A stretch of DNA of 64,000 nucleotides from NCBI GenBank assembly GCA_965116055.1, contig OZ220466.1, forward strand, positions 2,170,001 through 2,234,000, read 5' to 3'. Origin of the DNA: Bin55 sp965116055. GTDB lineage: Bacteria; Pseudomonadota; Gammaproteobacteria; Pseudomonadales; Azotimanducaceae. The notes below the pieces were generated by a model, which saw only the letters and a list, made by a program, of their open reading frames with translations, did no database searches and was not told where the DNA came from. Of this stretch, positions 46,738-55,554 are shown piece by piece. Position 1 is the first letter of the stretch. Each line of letters starts with the position of its first letter. Made by a program: the position numbers and the translations under genes.

Positions 46738-47181
46738 ATGATCGCAGAATGTTCTAATATCCAACTCGTTTACGCTCAGTTCGCGCTACCAGTATGTTCG
46801 TTTGAATTTCAGCAATTCATGGATTGGACCCTAGTCATCACTGTACTAGCATATATTTTCATTAGGATTTCTATTAGCAATTATTATCCCATCAAGAACT
46901 GGCTAGGAAAGTTAAATGGCGACTGGCCTGCCCGTGTAGAAAGATTGCGCGCTTGGGTTGTCCCAATCCTATTGCTTGTTATACTGGTTCAGTGCTACTG
47001 CATATTCAAAGGCGAGGTAGATCCACTTGATACCCTACCTGCCACTGTGACCTTGTCATTTATAAGTTTTTGTATCGTATGTATACTCGTGGACATAGTT
47101 CATGAGAGTCGCGAGAAACATGAAGCAGAGTTGCGAAACAAGCAATTAAAAGCAGAGGGGACCGAGCCAAAATCGTACTAG
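46738..47181 (+). CDS. Hypothetical three-helix membrane protein
   Basis: A 147-residue protein with likely membrane helices at about 29-46, 73-91 and 102-122, joined by a positive loop (GDWPARVERLRAW). A charged cytoplasmic-type tail at the C-terminus (HESREKHEAELRNKQLKAEG) is coiled-coil-like. Not recognised. A start further in (MDWTLV, codon 28) would fit a membrane protein better. It sits alone at the right edge of the defence island, and its function is unknown. A defence effector is possible but unsupported. Confidence 0.6.
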   Translation: MIAECSNIQLVYAQFALPVCSFEFQQFMDWTLVITVLAYIFIRISISNYYPIKNWLGKLNGDWPARVERLRAWVVPILLLVILVQCYCIFKGEVDPLDTLPATVTLSFISFCIVCILVDIVHESREKHEAELRNKQLKAEGTEPKSY

Positions 47182-47559
47182 AAGTTTGCCCGCAGGACGA
47201 TTTAGCTTCAGCCATCAGCCAGTGAAAGAGCGTAGTCTGATTTCGCTAATACTGGGCTCCTTGTTAATTATTGGTACCAAATTGAATATTTGCCTAGTTC
47301 TGCTCCAAGAGAGTTTTCTACGACACCAACTCCAGCACAGACTCTTGTTTTTAGCCTTCCCACATATAGAAATCCCGGCGTTTAGGTCATGTGAGGTTGT
47401 ATCACAGTAAGAACAATAGTAACGCACTAATCTTCAGCGCAAGATAACTATCCGTAACTTACGGTCATACGAGATGAGTCAAGTTGAATATGAGGTTAAC
47501 CTCGCGAGCACGCTTTGGTCCGACCTGTAGGGTGCGTCTGATCCAATACATACACACTG
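47182..47559. other. Intergenic stretch, nothing confident seen
   Basis: A short minus-strand frame of 70 codons (47427-47215) begins with a CxxC pair, but the rest has no zinc-ribbon pattern. It would be convergent with the membrane protein. No RNA or repeat is recognised. This is the right boundary of the accessory region. Confidence 0.5.
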
Positions 47560-48366
47560 TCAAGATCCTGTCGACTTGTAATGTTTGATACCGTAGAACC
47601 AAAAAACCAAGCCTACACCAAAGAAGGCAAAACCTGCGAGTGGCGCGAGATGCTGTACAACAGGCGTACTACCGAGGGGATCGACCATATCAAGTACGCC
47701 AAGCATGGGGAAATATGCAACGCACGCAAGTGGAATGACATAGGTGAAAAAATTGGTGAACGAGCGTTTATATATGGACATGGGGTACTGCGCCGTTTCC
47801 ATGCCGCCATGCGAGATCGTGTTCAATATTTCTAGACTTTCGATCGTCCAAAAACTCAATGTCGCCCGCACAATCTGAATGCCGTAGAAAAATACGAACA
47901 TACCGGCTATCGCAAACACGTATAGTGCGAACTTACCCAGAGTCCAGTCAATCTCCAGCAATGCTAACGCATACGACAAAATCAGCAATCCTTGCAATAA
48001 TTGACCTAGTTTGTGTAACGCGACTTCTCGGGATGCAACCAACGTCACCGCGCTCACGGGACGTAATAAAACGCGGTCGAATTGGCCGGTTCGGATGAGC
48101 GTTGAACCGAAGGTATCGAATCCTCGTCCAGTAATGTCGACCGCGGCAAAGACAAGGTTTACAGTACCGTAAAGAAAAGCAATGTGAGCGAACGACCATA
48201 CACCTAAATTCCCAAACCTGTCAAATAACGCCCAGATGCCTATAACCTGTACAAGACTCGTGAGGAACGATCCAGCGACCATAAATAAAAACGCGGCCCG
48301 ATACTGCATCTGTGCTCGGATTGAAATCAAAATCAACCATATAAAGAGGCGCAGTTCTCGAATCAT
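47560..48366 (-). CDS. ABC-2 type transporter permease, second subunit
   Basis: A 268-residue integral membrane protein with about six helices, of the ABC-2/DUF990-like group. The start at 48366 (MIRELRLFIW) gives a 4-base overlap with the upstream permease and removes a non-family leader present from 48561. The sequence RTGQFDRVLLRPVSAVTLVASREVALHKLGQ is typical of permease pairs in this family. Forms an exporter with the next two genes. Confidence 0.85.
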   Translation of the reverse strand: MIRELRLFIWLILISIRAQMQYRAAFLFMVAGSFLTSLVQVIGIWALFDRFGNLGVWSFAHIAFLYGTVNLVFAAVDITGRGFDTFGSTLIRTGQFDRVLLRPVSAVTLVASREVALHKLGQLLQGLLILSYALALLEIDWTLGKFALYVFAIAGMFVFFYGIQIVRATLSFWTIESLEILNTISHGGMETAQYPMSIYKRSFTNFFTYVIPLACVAYFPMLGVLDMVDPLGSTPVVQHLAPLAGFAFFGVGLVFWFYGIKHYKSTGS

Positions 48367-49193
48367 CCGCCTTGCACCGTAAGGCGTCTTTGAGCGTGGG
48401 CAATACAGACATAACCAAGCACGATGAGCGCGACGGTCCAAACCAATTGAAATACGATTTCTTGCCAGGCCAGCGCCGCAGGGATATCGCCCGAGTAGAT
48501 TCGAAACGGCACATCGCAAAGACCCCGAAATGGTTGCCACTGCAACATAGGTTGCAGCCAATCCGGGAATAATGGCAACGGTATGATCATCCCTGAAAAA
48601 ACGGGTACTACGCCATACATAAACGTCGCGACGCCACGTGCTTCAATAAACCAAAACATCGAAATGGTGATAAAGAGAGTGATGGCGCAAGACAGCAACA
48701 CCATAGCGACGAACGAGGCGGCGAATAACGCGCCGTGTAAAGCGCTTGCAGGACCAGGTAGAGCCCACTCTGGCAACCCAATGAACGGCAATGCCAAGAC
48801 CGCGAAAATCGTGCCAGGCACCATGCGTAACAATGTTGGAGCGGTGCGGAATGCCAGCGTGCGCGCGAACCAGAACCAATACAGATCCATCGGTCGTAGA
48901 AGCTCGTACGCAACGTCTCCCGACGTAAACATGCTCTGCATTTCCGGATCATGATTCCATGGCAATAATCCGATGAGCACCTGCCCTAGCCACACATACG
49001 CAACGATGGCGCTAAACGACATGGGTGGAGTTTCGACGACCGAGGCATAGAAGGCTCCAAGCACCATTAATTTGATGCAACCCCAAAAGATCTGGGTTGT
49101 AATCCCAGCGACCGCCGCGACCCGGTATTGGAGCAACGTCCGAAATCGCGCTAAAACTACGGCCGTGTAACCGCGTAAGGACGCGTTAAACAA
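48363..49193 (-). CDS. ABC-2 type transporter permease, first subunit
   Basis: A 276-residue permease with about six helices. The family segment MQSMFTSGDVAYELLRPMDLYWFWFARTLAFR, an intracellular coupling helix, corresponds to the RTGQFDRVLLRP segment of its partner. A 50-base gap separates it from the ATPase gene. Substrate unknown. Confidence 0.87.
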   Translation of the reverse strand: MFNASLRGYTAVVLARFRTLLQYRVAAVAGITTQIFWGCIKLMVLGAFYASVVETPPMSFSAIVAYVWLGQVLIGLLPWNHDPEMQSMFTSGDVAYELLRPMDLYWFWFARTLAFRTAPTLLRMVPGTIFAVLALPFIGLPEWALPGPASALHGALFAASFVAMVLLSCAITLFITISMFWFIEARGVATFMYGVVPVFSGMIIPLPLFPDWLQPMLQWQPFRGLCDVPFRIYSGDIPAALAWQEIVFQLVWTVALIVLGYVCIAHAQRRLTVQGG

Positions 49194-49242
49194 TGCGTTC
49201 GAGCCCGCAGTCGCTAATCACCCAAACAGTGCACATAGTCCT

Positions 49243-50235
49243 CTACGGAAGCGGGCTTTGATCTCGGTACATCGCCGCAACGATACGCTCAATCGGAGGA
49301 TGGGAAATAAAGAGATCTCTGACGGGGTAACTTCGCAACACGGATTCGACGAACTCAGGTACATTCTTCTCTACGCAAAATAACAGTTGCGTGGATGAAC
49401 TATCGACAACCAAGGCATGGTGTTCGGACTTAACCTCGGCGTAGTCTTCAAGGTCGACTGTCACGTATCGTCCATCGCCGTATGTTGCGCGTAAGTCTTC
49501 CAGCGTACCATCTAGTAACAGTTTCCCGCCGTTAATAACCATCAAACGATCGCAAAGCGCTTCAATATCGTTGAGGTCGTGCGTTGTTAACAGTACGGTG
49601 ACGTTGCGCTCTGCACAGATTTTCTTGATGAACGAGCGAACGTTCAGTTGCGATACCGCATCAAGGCCGATCGTCGGTTCGTCAAGAAAGAGAATCCTCG
49701 GATCATGCAACAGAGCCGCAGCGATATCACATCGAACACGCTGACCTAAACTGAGTTGTCGAACGGGTGTATCAAGAAGCTCGTTCAAGTCGAGTAGATG
49801 GACCAGCTCGTCACGTCGACGGCGACAGACGACTTGAGGCACGCGATATATCTCACCAAGTAAATCGAATGACTCAATAACAGGCAGATCCCACCACAAT
49901 TGAGTTCTCTGCCCAAACACTACGCCGATTGACGCAACATGCGCTCGCCGTTGTTGCCAGGGGACACGGCCTTGTACGACACACCGACCAGCGCTAGGCA
50001 CGAGGATACCTGACAGAATTTTGATCGTCGTTGACTTGCCCGCGCCGTTGGGGCCGATGTAGCCGACTAATTCACCTTCTTCAATGGAAAAGCTGACGTC
50101 TCGGACTGCTTCAATCTGGCGGTGCCGACGATGAACCAGACCCGAAACTGCGCCCCAAAAGCCTGGTGAGCGTTCAGCAATGCGAAAAGTCTTTGACAGC
50201 CCTTCTACGTGGATTTGCGGCATCACGGCGCGCAC
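49243..50235 (-). CDS. ABC transporter ATP-binding protein
   Basis: A 330-residue ATPase. Walker A is GPNGAGKST, the Q-loop lies in FGQRTQLWWDLP, the signature is LSLGQR, Walker B is ILFLDEPTIGLD, and the switch His is LLTTHD. The N-terminal VRDVSFSIEEGELVGYIG follows an insert (GLVHRRHRQIEAV) typical of the DUF990-associated group. C-terminal ~80 residues are a regulatory extension. First gene of the exporter. Confidence 0.93.
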   Translation of the reverse strand: MRAVMPQIHVEGLSKTFRIAERSPGFWGAVSGLVHRRHRQIEAVRDVSFSIEEGELVGYIGPNGAGKSTTIKILSGILVPSAGRCVVQGRVPWQQRRAHVASIGVVFGQRTQLWWDLPVIESFDLLGEIYRVPQVVCRRRRDELVHLLDLNELLDTPVRQLSLGQRVRCDIAAALLHDPRILFLDEPTIGLDAVSQLNVRSFIKKICAERNVTVLLTTHDLNDIEALCDRLMVINGGKLLLDGTLEDLRATYGDGRYVTVDLEDYAEVKSEHHALVVDSSSTQLLFCVEKNVPEFVESVLRSYPVRDLFISHPPIERIVAAMYRDQSPLP

Positions 50236-50267
50236 AAATGGGCCGACAAAGTTCGATATCTTGCAGC

Positions 50268-51926
50268 TTAATTCGCAAGATCGCGGTTACGCAGCGAGGG
50301 AAGCACATAGCCAGACGCATGTAGATTGGCCCGTACGGTCTTCTTGTCCATCTTACCAGTAGATGTGAGCGGAATATCGTCTACAAACAGTATGTCGTCC
50401 GGCAACTGCCACTTTGCGAAGGTTTTCGCACAGCGATCCATGATCTCATCGCTTGATACGCTCACGCCAGGGTTGAGGATCACAAGAGCGATAGGACGCT
50501 CTTCCCAACGGGGGTGAGGCTGCGCCACCACGCAAGCCTGCCGAATCCCTTCAATCGACACAATCGTGTTTTCCAGATCAACCGAGGAGATCCATTCGCC
50601 ACCACTCTTTACTAAATCCTTCGAACGATCCGCGATAATCAGGTACTCGTCGGCATCAATCTTGCCGACATCGCCTGTAATCAACCAGTCCTTGAAGAAT
50701 TTATCCTCTTGTGGATCGTCGAAATACTCCTTGCAGATCCACGGGCCGCGCACGTATATCTCCCCGATTTGCTCGCCGTCATGCGGTAAGCGTTCGTTGT
50801 TTTCGTCGAAGATATCTAACTCCAGGCCTGGCATGAGCAAGCCAGCTTTACCCATGTCGACATAGCGATCGGTCATCGGTCGATGCTCGTCACCGTGTTT
50901 CGCAATCCTTCGAGACAAGGTGCCTAACGGACTCATCTCGGTCATACCCCATCCCTGGATGATTTCTACGCCTAATGTTTCCCAATACCATTGAATCAGC
51001 GACACTGGCGGCGCCGAGCCACCACACGTCAACCGTTGCAACTTAGAGAGATCAAAGTCGTTGGAACTCGCTTCCAGTTCGGCACGCAAACCTTGCCAAA
51101 TCGTCGGTACGCCTGCAGATAAAGTGACACCCTCGTCGGCCATCAGCTGCAACAACCGCCCGGGTTGCATGAAACGGTGCGGTAAGACTTGTTTACAACC
51201 AAGCATCAGTGCAGCCCAAGGCAATCCCCAGCCCATCGCATGAAACATCGGTACGATGCCGCACAACGTGTCCGTCGCAGAAAGATTCATCGAATCCGTC
51301 AAACTGATGGTCAGCGTGTGCAAATATTGAGCGCGGTGTTCGTACTCAACGCCTTTCGGATTACCCGTGGTACCGCTTGTATAGCACAATCCAAGCGGCG
51401 CATGTTCGTCCAGCTCGGGCCACTCGAATCGCGCTGGAAAATCACCAAGGAAATCTTCATAGGTCACTGCGTTGGGTAGCGAGGTCGATGCAACATCAAA
51501 CTCCGATTCCTCAACGATGACAAACTGTTCAACCGAAGGCAGCTTCGGTTGCAATGCTTCCATCGTAGGAACAAGATCCTGGTCAACCAAAATCAATCGA
51601 TCAGCCGCGTGATTGACGATGTACTCAAGGTCGTTCGCCGACAAGCGCGTGTTGAGCGTATGGAGGACCACCCCCATACCAGCTGTCGCGTAGTACGCCT
51701 CGACATGTTGTGAACTATTCCACATGAACGTGCCGATCCGATCACCGGCACGCATGCCGGCGTGTCGTAGCGCTCCGGCGAGTTGATGAGCCCGAGTCTG
51801 CGTTTCGCGATAGGTTTGTCGCCTCGTCCCCGCGGCAGTCGCTGTCACGATTTCACTGTGCGGCGAAACCGTCGCACCGCGTTCGATGATACGCGACATA
51901 AGAAGCGGCGTTCGTTGCATACCCAT
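50268..51926 (-). CDS. Fatty-acid--CoA ligase, AlkK-like
   Basis: A 552-residue ANL-superfamily enzyme that adenylates a fatty acid and joins it to CoA. The P-loop is CYTSGTTGNPKGVEYEH, A5 is WGMTEMSP, A7 is WLITGDVGKIDADEYLIIADRSKDLVKSGGEWIS, and the catalytic Lys lies in PLTSTGKMDKK. The N-terminal half (MWNSSQHVEAYYATAGMGVV, LHTLNTRL) is like medium-chain AlkK enzymes. It lies 28 bases after the second ligase on the same strand, probably one transcript. Confidence 0.92.
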   Translation of the reverse strand: MGMQRTPLLMSRIIERGATVSPHSEIVTATAAGTRRQTYRETQTRAHQLAGALRHAGMRAGDRIGTFMWNSSQHVEAYYATAGMGVVLHTLNTRLSANDLEYIVNHAADRLILVDQDLVPTMEALQPKLPSVEQFVIVEESEFDVASTSLPNAVTYEDFLGDFPARFEWPELDEHAPLGLCYTSGTTGNPKGVEYEHRAQYLHTLTISLTDSMNLSATDTLCGIVPMFHAMGWGLPWAALMLGCKQVLPHRFMQPGRLLQLMADEGVTLSAGVPTIWQGLRAELEASSNDFDLSKLQRLTCGGSAPPVSLIQWYWETLGVEIIQGWGMTEMSPLGTLSRRIAKHGDEHRPMTDRYVDMGKAGLLMPGLELDIFDENNERLPHDGEQIGEIYVRGPWICKEYFDDPQEDKFFKDWLITGDVGKIDADEYLIIADRSKDLVKSGGEWISSVDLENTIVSIEGIRQACVVAQPHPRWEERPIALVILNPGVSVSSDEIMDRCAKTFAKWQLPDDILFVDDIPLTSTGKMDKKTVRANLHASGYVLPSLRNRDLAN

Positions 51927-51954
51927 GATCTTTGACTCGCGTGTTGCTTATGCG

Positions 51955-53586
51955 CTAATCTGCGCGGGCGTTGAGACGCGTCTCAGCGGTTTGGCGTGCC
52001 CACTTGTAGTCCGCTTTGCCATTCGGTGCGCGTCGCACATCGTCCATTAACAAGAGCTGTTTGGGCAATTTGTAACCGGCCAGGTGATCGCGCGAGAAAT
52101 CAATCAGGGTCGATTCGTCAGCGAGTTGCCCTTCACGCAACGCAACCAGGCCGACGATCCGCTGGCCGAAACGGGGATCAGCCACGCCTACGACCAAACA
52201 GTCGTTTACAGCTGGATGTTTCTTCAACGCCTCTTCGACTTCCTCTGGATAGACCTTTTCACCAGCTGTATTGATACAGTTGCTACCGCGACCAAGCAGT
52301 GTAATCGAACCGTCCGCTTCAATGGTGGCGAAGTCGCCGGGAAAGCTATAACGAACGCCATTCACAGTTCGGAAGGTCGCAGCCGACTTTTCGGGATCTT
52401 TGTAGTACCCTAGCGGTACCAAACCGCTGGTAGCTAGTTTGCCCACCTCGCCGCTTCCTGGTTCGATTTCTTGATCCTCGTCGTCAAATACCTTAACGCC
52501 AGCTTGTAATTTGAATTTCGCGGTGTCGGCAGATTCATTTCGGGAGGCTACGGAAGAGCCCATACCACCTTCGGTCGAACCCATGGCATCAAGCAAGATC
52601 ATGTCGTGATGTTCGAGCAAACCTTGCTTGACCTCTCGGCTCCACATGACGCCGCTTGAGGTCATTTGTTGCAGTGACGAAATGTCGTACCCCCGACCAG
52701 CAGCGTTCGCATCATTCAACGCATCAAGCAAGGGGCGCGCGAAGGCATCGCCGACGATCACCAAGTTTGATACCTTGTTGCGTTCGACTTCACTCCAAAT
52801 GAGATGCGGGTCCAACCCCAGCTTCGAAATTGTGACGACTCGACCACCCTGAAGCAACGGTACCATCGCGCCAAGCCACATACCGGTACCGTGCATGAGC
52901 GGACAAGCTGGTAAAAAACCAGGAGACAACTCTCGCTCCCGCAAGGTGCGCACGACTTGAACCAGCTCGTTGGTCGTATCCGGATTAGGTAAACCCAGCG
53001 TCTGAAGGGCCGCCAGCATGGCTCTAATGAATTGCCCATGGCTATACATGACGCCTTTCGGCATGCCCGTCGTACCACCGGTATAGAGCATATAAACAGC
53101 ATCAGCAGAGTGTTGTTGAGGCGCCAACGGCGATGCCTCGCGAATGCCTCGTTCATACTCAATGGCGTCGTCAAGAAGCGACTCGGTTCCGTCGTCGATT
53201 TGCACGAACAGTTTGACCTTCGGTAAACGCGACCGAATCTCCCATATTCTCGCGGCGTAACAACCTTGAAAGAAAACAGCTTCAGCATCGGCGTTATCAA
53301 GTAGATAGATAAGCTCATCCGCCTTATAACGGTAATTTACATTGATTGGGCAACCGCCAAGCTTGAACGCAGCATATTGCGCTTCCAAGTACTCATTCGA
53401 GTTATGCGCGTAAATACCTACTTTCGAGTCGCGAGCCAAGCCGTGCGAGGCTAATAGACCAGCAAGACACGAAGCACGTCTATCGTACTCGCCCCATGAT
53501 ACCTCGTGATCACCATTGATTAACGCAATCTGGTTCGGTTGCTCTTGCGCAATAGCTTCCCACGCATTCGCGAAATGTAAACCCAT
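51955..53586 (-). CDS. Acyl-CoA synthetase, FadD-type
   Basis: A 543-residue ANL ligase. The P-loop is MLYTGGTTGMPKGVMYSH, A5 is DAMGSTEGG, A7 is YSFPGDFATIEADGSITLLGRGSNCINTAGEKVYPEEVE, and the catalytic Lys is in APNGKADYKWARQ. Another paralogue follows, so the pair probably handles different chain lengths or ring acids. The substrate is not readable. A perfect palindrome lies upstream at 53716. Confidence 0.9.
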   Translation of the reverse strand: MGLHFANAWEAIAQEQPNQIALINGDHEVSWGEYDRRASCLAGLLASHGLARDSKVGIYAHNSNEYLEAQYAAFKLGGCPINVNYRYKADELIYLLDNADAEAVFFQGCYAARIWEIRSRLPKVKLFVQIDDGTESLLDDAIEYERGIREASPLAPQQHSADAVYMLYTGGTTGMPKGVMYSHGQFIRAMLAALQTLGLPNPDTTNELVQVVRTLRERELSPGFLPACPLMHGTGMWLGAMVPLLQGGRVVTISKLGLDPHLIWSEVERNKVSNLVIVGDAFARPLLDALNDANAAGRGYDISSLQQMTSSGVMWSREVKQGLLEHHDMILLDAMGSTEGGMGSSVASRNESADTAKFKLQAGVKVFDDEDQEIEPGSGEVGKLATSGLVPLGYYKDPEKSAATFRTVNGVRYSFPGDFATIEADGSITLLGRGSNCINTAGEKVYPEEVEEALKKHPAVNDCLVVGVADPRFGQRIVGLVALREGQLADESTLIDFSRDHLAGYKLPKQLLLMDDVRRAPNGKADYKWARQTAETRLNARAD

Positions 53587-53715
53587 GAGGTTCCCTCCTG
53601 CTCAGCGTAGATTATCTTAATCTTGAACCCAATGGATACAAGTAACGGCCATTCCTCATCAGATTGATTAAGGAAATTCACCATGTTATAGTGTTTTTCG
53701 CCTCATTCACGTAAG

Positions 53716-53731
53716 ACATGATTTTTCATGT
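53716..53731. promoter_or_regulatory. Palindrome upstream of the acyl-CoA synthetase genes
   Basis: ACATGA-TTTT-TCATGT is a perfect 6-bp inverted repeat around four T. It lies 130 bases before the minus-strand synthetase start and 134 before the plus-strand small membrane protein, where a shared operator could work. Confidence 0.3.
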
Positions 53732-53849
53732 GGCCTAACCTACCCTTTTTATCATGTATTCTCAATGAGTTATAGTCAATATGCAGATCATTTGATATGG
53801 CATGCAATTTGTTTAGAACTATTGCTAGTAACCAATGTCAATATGATAC

Positions 53850-54032
53850 ATGAAACGTTTTTCAATCCACCGCTTCAACGAACGCAGTATCCTACTCGTC
53901 TTCGTAGTCATGCTGTCGATCTACCTCGCATTGGTTGCGTTGGGCACTCCTAGCGAGTCCGCTATTGACGTACAACTACACGCTGAAGTAGAGACCGATT
54001 CGCTGTTTGATATGCTAACAATCTGTTCTTAG
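53850..54032 (+). CDS. Small single-helix membrane protein
   Basis: A 60-residue frame with a positive start (MKRFSIHRFNERS), one good membrane helix (about 14-31, ILLVFVVMLSIYLALVAL) and a short acidic tail. It ends just before the PspC-like gene, so it could be its partner. No family recognised; the shortness leaves doubt. Confidence 0.4.
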   Translation: MKRFSIHRFNERSILLVFVVMLSIYLALVALGTPSESAIDVQLHAEVETDSLFDMLTICS

Positions 54033-54045
54033 GGTGAGACCGTTC

Positions 54046-54279
54046 ATGGCAAATTGGGAAGACCGTCTCCAGAGCCTAGTAGAAGCCATTCGCGAGCGGT
54101 TTACAAGACCACATGCCGTTTTGCTAGGAGTCTGTGCATTTGGCGCGCGAAAACTGGGTATACCCGTCGCGATTCTTCGTATTGTCGCATGCGTCGTCGT
54201 GTACTACTGGCCATTAGTCACACTTGTCGCTTACATAGTCGCAAGATTTTTCATTGAACATAACGACATTGAAGCATGA
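54046..54279 (+). CDS. PspC-like membrane protein
   Basis: A 77-residue protein. The segment LLGVCAFGARKLGIPVAILRIVACVVVYYWPLVTLVAYIVARFFI has the PspC pattern GVCAG...GI....R. It has two membrane helices after an amphipathic N-terminus. The ATG at 54046 is preferred to the GTG at 54034. PspC senses membrane stress in the phage-shock response; pspA/pspB are not seen here. Confidence 0.65.
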   Translation: MANWEDRLQSLVEAIRERFTRPHAVLLGVCAFGARKLGIPVAILRIVACVVVYYWPLVTLVAYIVARFFIEHNDIEA

Positions 54280-54314
54280 GTAGAGGCTGACTTCACATCC
54301 TGAGTCTTTGGTAA

Positions 54315-55043
54315 CTATTGATTAGATGCGTACGGACTGACGCTACCTAGAAAGAACCGTGCGATTAGGACAGCCATCGCTGCATGGTCTGTCGAGCTGC
54401 ATAGACTTCTAAGCGCCGCTTCAGCACGACCGTCAATACGATCTTCAATCGTACGGACAATACATTCCAAGTACTCAACGGAGAATTCCGGATGTGGTTG
54501 GATGGCAAGAATATGGTCATTGATCAAAAATCCCGCGTTCTCACAGAATGCATTCGTAAGAACTCGACGCGCACCGGGCGGCATGTCAATTACCTGATCC
54601 TGATGACAACAAGGTAACGCCAACGCCGATTGCGAATGGTTCCCCTCGCGCAAGGTCATGTCGCATTCATAGCGCTGTACGCCTATACCCCAACCCTTCG
54701 ACGACTTTTCAACTTGCCCACCTAGCGCTTGTGCAACGGCTTGATGACCGAAGCAAATCCCAACCATCTTGGTGCGAGCCACATGCAAACGGCGAATGAG
54801 ATCGAACAGCCGTTGAATCCATGGATCGTCGTCGTAGACACTTTTTCGACTGCCCGTAAGGAGGTAGCCGTCGAACGCATCTAGGTCGGTCGGTTCATGA
54901 CCGCGATGCACGTTAAACACATGCAGATCAAAACTGCCCTGTCCCGAACGGCACAACATTCCCTGAACCATATCAACGAGTTTGCCAAATTGAGGTTGAA
55001 GAGCGCCCTCAACTTCATCTGATTGCAGTATCGCAATTCGCAC
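54315..55043 (-). CDS. Class I glutamine amidotransferase-like protein
   Basis: A 242-residue protein of the GMP-synthase amidotransferase fold. The nucleophile is in MVGICFGHQAVAQALGG (Cys near 97), and the catalytic His-x-Glu lies in IQPHPEFSVEYLE. DAFDGYLLTGSRKSVYDDDPWI is the oxyanion segment. It has no synthetase domain, so it is of the stand-alone YfeJ-like group, acting perhaps on gamma-glutamyl compounds. Separated by 16 bases from the lipoprotein gene upstream. Confidence 0.86.
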   Translation of the reverse strand: MRIAILQSDEVEGALQPQFGKLVDMVQGMLCRSGQGSFDLHVFNVHRGHEPTDLDAFDGYLLTGSRKSVYDDDPWIQRLFDLIRRLHVARTKMVGICFGHQAVAQALGGQVEKSSKGWGIGVQRYECDMTLREGNHSQSALALPCCHQDQVIDMPPGARRVLTNAFCENAGFLINDHILAIQPHPEFSVEYLECIVRTIEDRIDGRAEAALRSLCSSTDHAAMAVLIARFFLGSVSPYASNQ

Positions 55044-55059
55044 CGTGCCAGTCCGAGCG

Positions 55060-55497
55060 CTAATCGCTGTCGAGGCGATTCATGAAAAACGTATGACTTG
55101 GCAGCCCCGTGAGGAACGGACCGCTTGAATACGCCACATTGCCTTCGTTATTTCCGTTTCCAATCGTCGAGCTAAATGGCGAAACAACCCGTATGGTATG
55201 TTGTCCTACCCACTCTAATTTGATATTGCCGGCTTTCGCCTTGCGCCACGATGAAAAATGTAGCGTACCGTTGCGTCGCACCTGCTTTACAAGTCCGTTA
55301 CGCGTGCTGTCTTCGACATAGTGGTAGTTCAACTCACTATCAATCTCGATCGTTGCTTTACGCGATCCAGACAAAGTGGCTTCGTACATACCTGGCGCGA
55401 AGGTCATGGTTGTCCTGGTCGCCCTTGACTCAGGAACGGCACATCCCACGAGCACCATGAACGCTGCGGTAATGGCTAAGAAGGTAGCCCGCATCAT
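55060..55497 (-). CDS. Hypothetical lipoprotein
   Basis: The start at 55497 (MMRATFLAITAAFMVLVGC) gives a lipoprotein signal with VLVG-C at residue 19; the frame is open to 55554. The mature part is a small all-beta-looking domain (YEATLSGSRKATIEIDSELNY, GNIKLEWVGQHTIRVVSPF), unlike any family I recognise. 145 residues. Same strand as the thioredoxin gene upstream (58 bases) and the amidotransferase downstream. Confidence 0.65.
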   Translation of the reverse strand: MMRATFLAITAAFMVLVGCAVPESRATRTTMTFAPGMYEATLSGSRKATIEIDSELNYHYVEDSTRNGLVKQVRRNGTLHFSSWRKAKAGNIKLEWVGQHTIRVVSPFSSTIGNGNNEGNVAYSSGPFLTGLPSHTFFMNRLDSD

Positions 55498-55554
55498 CGC
55501 CGATGTAAATACACGCCGTAAGCGATGCCTTCTTGAATCCTGGAAGTTGCGCAT

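Noticed and set aside
47215..47427. Minus-strand frame starting RYYCSYCDT, resembling a U1-C zinc finger
   Set aside because: Only the first nine residues match. The paired His residues are absent and U1-C is eukaryotic; chance likeness.
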